This document shows, one piece after another, positions 56,480-64,000 of a stretch of DNA of 64,000 nt. The DNA is from Antedon mediterranea. Lineage: Eukaryota; Echinodermata; Crinoidea; Comatulida; Antedonidae. Both the position numbers and the translations under genes were made by a program. Positions within the stretch are counted from its first letter, which is position 1. Every line of letters starts with the position of its first letter. Under the pieces are notes generated by a model. The model did not search any database and was not told the DNA's origin. It saw only the letters and a list, made by a program, of their open reading frames with translations. Location of the stretch: positions 15,622,501 through 15,686,500 of the forward strand of contig NC_092672.1 in the NCBI RefSeq assembly GCF_964355755.1, given 5' to 3'.

Positions 56480-57776
56480 GTAGGCCTATTTTTTAAATTA
56501 TTTTATGTTGCAAACACTCTGGCTCTTCCTTACAAGTTTTGCATAATTCAGAATCTTTAATTATAAATTTATGTAGTAAATTTTTAGTCAAGAACATATT
56601 TAATATTTTGTACTGAAAATATCTCAGTCTTGTGTCTATTGTACTTTTGCATGTTCATTTATATAACACCTCCCAGTCGCCTATGTCCAAATTCGTTTTC
56701 CCATTTGATACAGGTATGCGAAAGAGCACTAATGCGATTAATTATTAAGGTACATGCAAGTTTTGTAATTAATTTTGAATTCAATGCTATAATTACTTCA
56801 TTTTTTTAAACAACAAGATGAAAACAAATTGTCACTTATTCTATTGAGAATTAAGTCATTATCTGATATATTACAATACCAAATCAAATTACACCAGCGG
56901 GGTGTAAAAACTCTCGCCATGCCTTTCCGACGACCCCTGTTGTCTTCATCTAGAAATCGTTTTACCCATGATACTTTCTGTGCGTAGCAAAACGACTCTA
57001 CATGGACCATTTTAAGTCCCCCCTTTTCTATTGTATTTATAATAAGTTTTCTCTTTATTTTATCCGGTTTGCGATTCCTAATGAAAGAGTACAGCATTTT
57101 ATCTAATGTTTTAAAAAATGATAGGTGGATTGGTTATCACAGTAGACAAGAAAGTATAAGCATGGGCACTATCGGACCATTTGTCCATGTAAGTTTTTTT
57201 AGTTTGTTATCCTCTTCTATATGTTTATCCGATCCTATGCACATCACTTGTGTTTTATCTTGAATTATTTTTAATCCAGAAATATTTGCAACATTTTCAA
57301 GAACTTTCATAGTGCCCAAAATAGATTCTTCAGAACCATCGACAATGAACTATATCGCCGGCATATTGCGTTAGTTTAATTTCTTGATTATTAATAATAT
57401 AACACCTTTAATTGTTGGATTGTGACGAATATGAGAAGACAATATTTCGGCACACAATATAAATAAGTATGGTGAGAGATGGCATCGTTGTCGGAAACCT
57501 CTTGATATATTTAAAAAATTGGACGAATAACCATTATTAATCACACAGCTACAAGCGCCGGTATAAAACACATTTATCAATTTTCTAAAATCCCTCCCAA
57601 AATTATAATAACATACAGATATTTCCAATCAATGTTATCAAAGGCTTTTTCAAAATCAAAAGTAAGGATCACACATGGAATTTTTTCGCAATCTGTGTAA
57701 TGTATAATATCCAAAACTATAATCGGATGTTTTCACCAATGTATCTCCCCTCCATAAAGCCGGTTTGATCGCAATC
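56480..57776 (-). pseudogene. L1/Tx1-like LINE, RT and C-terminal part (3' half of a split copy)
   Basis: Minus frames give DCDQTGFMEGRYIGENIR (57776-57720), CVILTFDFEKAFDNIDWKYL (catalytic Asp), LINVFYTGACSCVINNG, GFRQRCHLSPYLFILCAEIL (family: RQGCPLSPYLF), ISGLKIIQDKTQVMCIG, GGLKMVHVESFCYAQKVSWV and finally RLRYFQYKILNMFLTKNLLH with CKTCKEEPECLQH (56560-56500, Cys-His region). The YxDD block itself was not identified among the broken frames. Order and spacing match L1/Tx1 ORF2. The missing N-terminal half continues at 62191 upward, across the inserted LINE. Confidence 0.85.
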
Positions 57777-57997
57777 AAATTCAAATTCAAATTCAAATAT
57801 TCTTTATTCATCCTCGACCTCAATCATGAAAATATACAACAACAATATATGAGAACATAAAAAAGATGAAAAGGAAACACATAAAAACTCAAAAGAGTTT
57901 GATTAGTTGTGTCCCCCTATGTCCCTAACTAGCCTAAAAAAACTAAAACATAAATAATAAAAAAAGCTAAATCCTGCAACAAGTATTATTTTTAAAA

Positions 57998-58228
57998 TTA
58001 TTTGTAAAATGATAATAAATGTTCTTTAAACAATGATTTAAATATATATATTGATTTGGTACTTTGTAGTTCGTAATTCAAGTCATTCCACAATTTCGGT
58101 CCCACACATGACACAGTAAAACTAGTAGAAGTACGATTACGTTTTCTGAGTCTCATTTTGTCTTTAGATCTTGTATTATAATTATGGTAAGAACCATTTT
58201 TAATAAAGAGCGATGAAAAACGCACGTC
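57998..58228 (-). pseudogene. ORF2 C-terminal extension beyond the in-frame TAG
   Basis: The same frame as the 920-codon ORF continues after TAG (58231-58229) with DVRFSSLFIKNGSYHNYNTR, then SKDKMRLRKR, VGPKLWNDLNYEL and FKSLFKEHLLSFYK to TAA. NTRS and G-LWN are conserved in the C-terminal domain of this LINE superfamily, so the TAG most likely interrupts one original protein of about 996 residues. The listed 57998-58225 open piece begins with GTG and is not a separate gene. Stop readthrough is possible but unproven. Confidence 0.85.
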
Positions 58229-60991
58229 CTAATTAGTAGTAACATTATACATGAAAAGCCCTATTTGGTACTTATTGATATCCGCAATTTTAAGAAGTTT
58301 AAATTTATAGAAACATTCAGTCATTGAATCATTAAACTTTGACCATGTTATAGCTCGTAATGCCCTTTTCTGGAGTTTAAATAACTCATCTAAATAACCT
58401 GGAAATGTGCTACACCATATTATGTTGCAATAATTTAATACTGGTTCAATGAGTGATTTGTATATTGTCCAGAGAGCATAGGTTGGTAAAAAATGTCTTA
58501 CTTTATATAGTATGCCTACATATCGAGATATTTTCCTAGCTGTAACATTGATGTGGTTCTTATATGTGAGAAATTCATCAATATGTACTCCAAGGAATTT
58601 AGTCGATTTAACTCTATCTATTCTTTTATTGTTGACATAAATATTGACATTCTCTAAATTACTTGGATTTCGCTGATTGCGGAAAATTATGTAATTAGTT
58701 TTTTTAACGTTGATTGATAGTTTATTGCACATGAACCAATCCGAAACATTTTTTAGTTCACCATTAACTAGTTCTATGAGCGTATCCAAGTGTTCGTGAG
58801 ATGCAGATATGTTTGTGTCGTCAGCAAATAAAACAAAAGATAACGAGTTTGAGCAATTAAATACATCGTTAATGTACAAAATAAAAAGTAGAGGCCCCAG
58901 AATTGAACCCTGTGGTACACCGCAATTTATATCCATCAAACACGAACTTGTGTTATCAATAGACGTAAATTGTTTCCTTCCATTAATATAGTTTCTAAAC
59001 CATTTAAGGGCCGTGCCTCTTATGCCATAGTGTTCCAATTTTTTAAGAAGTATATCATGGTTGATGGTGTCAAACGCTTTTGACAAATCAATAAATATTC
59101 CGATGGTATTTTTTTTCTTATCAAGCGCATCGGTTATTCGTTCAACCAGATCTATAACGGCCATAAAAGTAGAACTGTTTTTTCTGAAACCATATTGTGC
59201 ATTATTAAGGATGTTAAACTTTGTGATATAATTATTTACTCTAATTTGAACAATTTTTTCAAGAATTTTTGAAGCGGTAGGCAGAATAGAGATCGGCCTA
59301 TAATTACTGACGTCACTTTTATTGCCAGATTTAAAAATTGGAACTACTCTAGCTACTTTCATACTATCAGGGACCATGCCTGTCTCAAGAGAGAGGTTAA
59401 AGATATGTACAAGAGGAGATGCCACAGCAGCAATAATATGTTTTAGAATGCGATTACTTAAGTTATCAACACCTTCTGAATTTGAATTTTTGATTTGACT
59501 AACTATTTCAATGACCTCTTCTTCATTCGTAGGATTGAAAAATATGGATTGGGATTGACTCTCTTTCATATATTGTTTAAAGTCAGAATTGTTTACATTT
59601 GGTATTTTGTTTGCTAATTCATTTCCAATGTTGGAGAAGAAGTCATTAAAAGCCTCAGACATACCTTTTGGATCACATACCAAAGTTTTATTACTATGGT
59701 TAATTACCTCATTTGGCTTAACACTCGATTTTTTTCTATTTAGAACTTCATTTAAAACTTTCCATGTTTGCTTTGAATCGTGTCGAGCTGCATCCAGTTT
59801 TTTGGAATAATATTGTTTTTTCCGAATTCTAATTAAATGAGTTAATTTATTTTTGTACTTTTTATATATATTTTTTAATAATTGTGTTGGGTTTTTAAGG
59901 TATTTTTTATAAAGTTTATTTTTCTTTTTTATTGAAATCAAAATTCCTGTTGTGATCCATGGTTTTTTCTTTGTATTACCATTTGGCTTATTACTTTTTG
60001 TAGGTATGTTATTATCTATGAGATTGGATAGTTTTTTAATAAATAGGTTATATGATGTATTGGTATCTGTGCATAAATATAGTTCACCCCAATCCTCATT
60101 AGAAATAGCAATAAGCAAGTTATTTAATGTTGTATCATTAATTATTTTTTGTTTTGTAATTGGAGCTTGTGTGTTAGTATTTAATGACAAGTGTGTTGTC
60201 ATGAAAATGGGTAGATGATCGGTAATGTCAGTGACTATTACTCCACAATGCGAAATGTTATCATCATTTGTAATAATATTATCTAAAATTGTAGCAGAAG
60301 ACGATCTTATTCTGGTGGGTAAGTTGATTAATGGATTAAAAGATGTTGAGTAAATAATGTTTGTGAATTCCGGTGTTGTTTTTTGAATGTCATATTTTAA
60401 TAAGTCTTGATTAAAATCTCCTAAGATATAGCAGTTTTTGTTTTCGCGATTAAGTTTATGTAAGATTTCTTCCAGATCAGAGTTAAATGAGTTGACGTTT
60501 GAATTTGGTGGTCGATACAACATACCTACAATAGTATTTTTGCCGTTTGTGTTTATTATTTCCAGAAAAAGTGAATCAATGGAGTTATCATTAAATACGA
60601 AATCATCACGTGTTACGGTGTTGATTTGTTCTTTTAAATATAGACAAACTCCACCACCGACTCTACCTTCTCTATTACAAGTGTACATATTGTATCCATT
60701 GATATTTAATAAGTCAATTGGCGTGTTCTTATTTATCCAGGTTTCCGAGAAACCAAGTACATCAAACGCACGACCTATGGTATCTAACATAATGCTAATT
60801 TCGTCGAAGTGTTTTGGAAGACTACGTGCATTCATGTGTAACGTTGTAAAGATACCGTCGTTATCAATTTGCGCCTGTAGCTCATTTAGTTGTGTTGGAG
60901 TGAAATATTTGCATAAACCAGCCTCGTCACTTTCAAAGCAATCTAAGGAATGTGTAGGACTCGATTTATTTTCATATTGAGTCGTGCTCAT
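58229..60991 (-). CDS. LINE ORF2: endonuclease plus reverse transcriptase, 920 codons
   Basis: The endonuclease shows HMNARS (Asn ~54), FSETW (Glu ~83), YRPP (~159-162), GDFNQD (~191-196) and TDHLPIF (Asp-His ~258-259). A Lys-rich linker (~335-410) follows. The RT has GVDNLS (~507), NYRPISILPTASKILEKIV (~563), FIDLSKAFDTINHDILLKKL (Asp ~635), GVPQGSILGPLLFILYIN (~691) and FADDTN (~722, both Asp present), then LSINVKKTNYIIF and KFLGVHIDE. In this class ORF2 nicks target DNA and reverse-transcribes element RNA. The ATG at 60991 opens MSTTQYENK and is 260 bp past the ORF1 stop. It ends at TAG, 76 codons short of the natural end. It is probably inactive or reduced unless the TAG is read through. 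Confidence 0.95.
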   Translation of the reverse strand: MSTTQYENKSSPTHSLDCFESDEAGLCKYFTPTQLNELQAQIDNDGIFTTLHMNARSLPKHFDEISIMLDTIGRAFDVLGFSETWINKNTPIDLLNINGYNMYTCNREGRVGGGVCLYLKEQINTVTRDDFVFNDNSIDSLFLEIINTNGKNTIVGMLYRPPNSNVNSFNSDLEEILHKLNRENKNCYILGDFNQDLLKYDIQKTTPEFTNIIYSTSFNPLINLPTRIRSSSATILDNIITNDDNISHCGVIVTDITDHLPIFMTTHLSLNTNTQAPITKQKIINDTTLNNLLIAISNEDWGELYLCTDTNTSYNLFIKKLSNLIDNNIPTKSNKPNGNTKKKPWITTGILISIKKKNKLYKKYLKNPTQLLKNIYKKYKNKLTHLIRIRKKQYYSKKLDAARHDSKQTWKVLNEVLNRKKSSVKPNEVINHSNKTLVCDPKGMSEAFNDFFSNIGNELANKIPNVNNSDFKQYMKESQSQSIFFNPTNEEEVIEIVSQIKNSNSEGVDNLSNRILKHIIAAVASPLVHIFNLSLETGMVPDSMKVARVVPIFKSGNKSDVSNYRPISILPTASKILEKIVQIRVNNYITKFNILNNAQYGFRKNSSTFMAVIDLVERITDALDKKKNTIGIFIDLSKAFDTINHDILLKKLEHYGIRGTALKWFRNYINGRKQFTSIDNTSSCLMDINCGVPQGSILGPLLFILYINDVFNCSNSLSFVLFADDTNISASHEHLDTLIELVNGELKNVSDWFMCNKLSINVKKTNYIIFRNQRNPSNLENVNIYVNNKRIDRVKSTKFLGVHIDEFLTYKNHINVTARKISRYVGILYKVRHFLPTYALWTIYKSLIEPVLNYCNIIWCSTFPGYLDELFKLQKRALRAITWSKFNDSMTECFYKFKLLKIADINKYQIGLFMYNVTTN

Positions 60992-61252
60992 AAAGTAGTA
61001 TTGGAAAAGAACAAAATACTATCAATTCACCAAAGCTGTTAAGCAAAATGGCGTTCAAATAAATGACTAAAAACCGGCAGGTTAGCAATACAATAAAAAA
61101 AAACACACAATTTACAATAAAAGAATCACAATAAAGCACACACACCAAACAGTTAATGCAGTCTATAATGTATACAATAGTTAAAATTCTGGTTTCAGTG
61201 CAAAAACAAGAAATCTCACAATTTCACATTTAATGTACTACCACACGGTAAA

Positions 61253-62003
61253 TTAGGTGGAATGCAGTTTGTTGAGATCGGAAAATTTTGTTACGACAAT
61301 CTTCTTATTATTCTTAGTTAGTACATGTATGCGTCCATCTTGGGTCCAGACTGCGGTCAAGACGGAATTATGCTGGGTTTTGATGGTTAACAATTTCATC
61401 CTTTTCATTGTTAGGTTCTCGTGTATAAAGGTATCGGTACCTTTCAGTTTTCTTTTTGCTTTATAAACTTCATTTCTTTTATTGTATTGAGCGAACTTCA
61501 CAATAACTCCCCGGGGCTTGCCGTTACTTGGTTTCTTGGGGCCTAGTCTGTGACTCCTATCAATGTCATTATGATTCACCGTAAGGTTCATCTTAGAACT
61601 AAATAATTGTGTAACAATATTATCGGTATTCTCACCTACTTTCTCCTCCAGTCCGTGTATCACCAAACAGTTCCTCCTGGAATATTGTTCACTTTCATCC
61701 AGTGATTCCCTAATGTCCTCGATTTCCTGTTTTTGCATAATATGCTCAGCCAGTTTGTCCTTGATCATCGATGTTATTTGTTTCGCTAAGTTATCCAATA
61801 TGTCCGATTTGCCATTAAAAATAAGAGTTTCAATTCAGATTGGATAATGCCAGCGATTTCCTTAGAGTCTATGTCGCAATTGGACTTATCTAACTTATCT
61901 TCAAGGCAAGGGATGCCTTTCCTTCAGCCTCTTTTTGGTTACGACGTGGCCTGGCTGCAGGCGAATCGTCCCTCTGTCTTCCCTTTGGCTTACCACCGCC
62001 CAT
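61253..62003 (-). pseudogene. LINE ORF1 (L1-like RNA-binding protein), two frame breaks
   Basis: The ATG at 62003-62001 starts MGGGKPKGRQRDDSPAARPR, a basic N terminus, to about 61900. A second frame carries LDKSNCDIDSKEIAGIIQSE to about 61830. The third, 181 codons long (61798-61253), has a coiled-coil stretch (KDKLAEHIMQKQEIEDIRES), RRNCLVIHGLEE (RRM-like strand), DIDRSHRLGPKK and GVIVKFAQYNKRNEVYKAKR, as in L1-type ORF1 (transposase_22). Such proteins trimerise and bind RNA. Two small indels (about 61900 and 61815) break it. In this element the role would be the RNA-coating partner of ORF2. Confidence 0.85.
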
Positions 62004-62190
62004 GTTGCGGGCAAATAAAACACTGAAATCGAGTAAACAAAATTCCTCGAGGTAAATGAACAATAGTAAACGTAGGTTGCGACTATGTGTAACAATGCAT
62101 TCAGCTGGTGTGACACGTGAAATGTTTGATTTCCAGGAGCGATTATTCGACACGTCTTACTCGCATCGCTTCTCGATTTGAAAAAATCTA

Positions 62191-63530
62191 TATTATTAAG
62201 GGGAGAACTTTCTTAAGCCTTGTAGCTATAGCCTTTGTAGCAATTTTGTAATCCGTATTTAAAATGGAAATAGGCCTCCAATTTTTTAGCAGTGATAGTT
62301 GCTTATATTTTTTTAGGTAATGATACCTCTATTTTTTTAACAGCTCATTTTTTTTCCTTTTATAAAGACCCAATTAATTGAGTTAACAACAGCAGATTTG
62401 ATTTCTTCTTGCCAAAAAAATGTATAGAAATCCGCAGGTTATTTATTATTTGGCATAGCGTCCAGTGGTTGTCTACATTCTTCACAAGCTAGACTTCTCC
62501 ACTGAGAACAACCTTCTTTTCTTCAGGAAAGAATTCAGTGTCCAAAACGTCCTCGTTAGATCGAGATTTATATAGATCAGCATAAAATAATTTTTCTTAC
62601 TCTAGAATGTCATGTGGTTTTACTATTCTTCTATTGTTTTTATCTATCAGTTCTGTGATGTGTTTTTCTTCTCTGCAAAATCCGTTTCTAGTTTCTCTAT
62701 GTCCTCATTTAGATGGGTCTCTCTTGCGTGGCGTGTTGTTAACTCAATTGGAACTTAATAAAATCCCATTTTGGAAATTAGTAATTTTGCTTCGGTAACA
62801 TATTGCTGGTCTTTCAATAGTGAAACATTAAATTTCCCTATCTTGTTTTGTAGGATTGAAAGAAAAGGTGATTTTAGAGTGGTCAGTTTTATAACCCGGT
62901 TTTATATCAGTATGCTCCACGACATTTAACAGGTGTTTTGAGACAAAATAAAATCTACATTGAATAGGAGGGAGGCAGATCGCCATGTAAACTTCTTTGT
63001 ATTTTTATTTTGATTTCTCCATATATCGGTTAAATTAAATTCATCCATAATATTTCAAATTTCAAGACGAGCTTTTTTATTTGTACTCTTTCTGCCTCCC
63101 TCATTATATTTAAAACACAATTACAATTCTTTTCCAATGATAATAGTTTCGGTTTTAAATTCTTTAATTTGATCTGCCAAATGAATAAAAAAATTAGAGT
63201 CATCCTTATTTGGGGCATATACATTAACCAGCGTATAATTCTTGCTTTCTATTTGTATGTCTATAATAACAAATCTACCATGTTCATCACCCACAATTTT
63301 ATCTACATCAAGATCTTGATTATGTTTAAACAATACGGCAATCCCTGCACTATTTGTTTTACCATGATTAAAAAAGATTTTAGACCCCTACTCTTCCACC
63401 CAGTGATTTTCACAGTTTACATCACTATGCGTTTCTTGTAGAAACATTATATTATGGTCACTTTTCCATTAAACCATGAAAATAGTTCTCTCCTTTTGTT
63501 TTATTGTCTTACCGTACGTTTAAGGAACAT
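62191..63530 (-). pseudogene. L1/Tx1-like LINE, endonuclease and RT start (5' half of a split copy)
   Basis: Minus pieces in order: SLNVR (about 63515), MFLQETHSDVNCENHWVEE (about 63445), GKTNSAGIAVLFKHNQDL, GDEHGRFVIIDIQIESKNYT and LVNVYAPNKDDSNFFIHLAD (63300-63200), ETIIIG (near GDFN), DEFNLTDIWRNQNKNTKKFT, WRSASLLFNVDFILSQ (63040-62940), and finally WRPISILNTDYKIATKAIAT with RLKKVLPLII (62290-62195). These follow the L1 endonuclease-to-RT order. The reading continues as DCDQTGF at 57776. GDFN is broken (IIIGKEL), and several frameshifts exist. Confidence 0.85.
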
Positions 63531-64000
63531 ATATATAAATATTGGTAATATCAATGATAATATTATTCATTATATATAAGGTTGATAGTGCTTCTCGAGT
63601 TTAATTGCAGAACATAATAAGCATTAGGCCTACAATACCAACATAACATAAAAACAGTTATCGTCGAGATCTGACTCGATAGTCCGGAAAAAGTGATCAT
63701 TGTAGTCCGGGGAAAACAAACCTTGCGTGCAAATCGCACCACCTGGTTTAACAATAAAAAACCAATTGGCTACAATATGCAAAATAACTAGCGAGACTGA
63801 GAATGAAACACAAATATAGATGGTATAATGATTTGGATAAATATTTATTCTGAAAAGTCCCGTGAGCACGGATCACGGCAAAATAGAAAATATACCTATT
63901 GCCCTCGCCCACGGGGCGATGGATAAGTGATTAAGTAAAAGATACTGGGATGCTACAAAAGCCAATGGATGCCACTGAAATGGCATCCAGCAGCCCAGTA
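63531..64000. other. No gene seen at the right edge
   Basis: The ORF pieces at 63563-63869 show no domain. Short inverted words occur (GGATGCCACTGAAATGGCATCC at 63966-63987, CGCCCACGGGGCG at about 63906). The 5' part or ORF1 of the L1-like element may lie here but was not recognised. Confidence 0.4.

Larger units (their letters stand above)
57777..62190 (-). mobile_element. Nearly full-length CR1/L2-like LINE, 4.4 kb, inserted into the L1/Tx1-like LINE
   Basis: In order on the minus strand: 5' UTR (62190-62004), ORF1 (62003-61253, two frame breaks), spacer (61252-60992), ORF2 (60991-57998, one in-frame TAG), 3' UTR with AATAAAGAATATTTGAAT and a (TTGAAT)n tail (about 57805-57777). The flanks rejoin a continuous L1-like RT reading (PLII then DCDQTGF), so both ends can be placed to a few bases. 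GATT at the 3' junction may be a micro-duplication. Confidence 0.9.

Noticed and set aside
58809-60980. Plus-strand ORFs of 60-180 codons opposite the LINE ORF2 (for example 60438-60980)
   Set aside because: They are antisense shadows of the strong minus-strand ORF2, whose motifs are unmistakable.

Overview
The window looks like a gene-poor, AT-rich stretch of a metazoan nuclear genome. Evidence for this is spliced-gene structure (one polypyrimidine-AG acceptor, terminal coding exon and AATAAA set), pol III tRNA/5S-derived sequences, several clades of non-LTR retrotransposon, a Penelope-like element, gypsy relics, foldback elements and minisatellites. The recurring palindrome TAGGCCTA and the mix of element families would fit an echinoderm or another marine invertebrate deuterostome. 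That placement is inference; nothing in the window fixes the species.

Layout. 0.9-4.3 kb: a minus-strand LINE with ORF1 remnants and a long ORF2 cut off before the RT YxDD motif. 4.4-8.5 kb: a short repeat element with a tRNA-like core, gypsy gag and integrase relics in opposite orientations, an RT scrap and a 49-bp tandem repeat. 8.6-17.2 kb: dispersed repeats, a TIR element (second copy at 36 kb), a partly duplicated block, a triple TGACGTCA and a 5S-rRNA-derived SINE. 17.76 kb: the best candidate host exon (plus strand). 18.2-19.3 kb: four tRNA-Val(AAC)-like sequences in a 526-bp tandem duplication. 19.4-25.2 kb: a LINE 3' tail, LINE C-terminal fragments and a decayed LINE. 26-40 kb: mostly non-coding, with a foldback element made of minisatellite arms (plus a solo arm), a ~950-bp direct duplication 3 kb apart and a ~112-bp tandem array.

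40.9-47.5 kb is a three-level nest. An outer LINE is split by an inner LINE that carries an SGNH esterase-like plus PHD-like ORF1 and an EN-RT ORF2. The inner LINE is itself split by a foldback element (10-bp target duplication) and by a second TIR element. 48-52.4 kb holds a highly homogeneous 16-bp satellite (53 units, 852 bp), an older inverted relative and a palindromic MITE. 52.5-56 kb holds a decayed Penelope-like element (RT plus GIY-YIG) invaded by a tRNA-derived SINE whose 3' tail resembles the outer LINE's tail. 56.5-63.5 kb is an L1/Tx1-like LINE split inside its RT by a nearly full-length CR1/L2-like LINE. That LINE's 920-codon ORF2 has the catalytic residues visible and ends at one in-frame TAG, after which the same frame runs on for 76 codons.

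The genes do not form a pathway. Nearly everything recognisable is autonomous retroelement machinery (endonuclease plus reverse transcriptase), the non-autonomous elements likely to use it, or their debris. All coordinates were read by eye; element boundaries are usually good to about 10-50 bases unless an exact base is argued.
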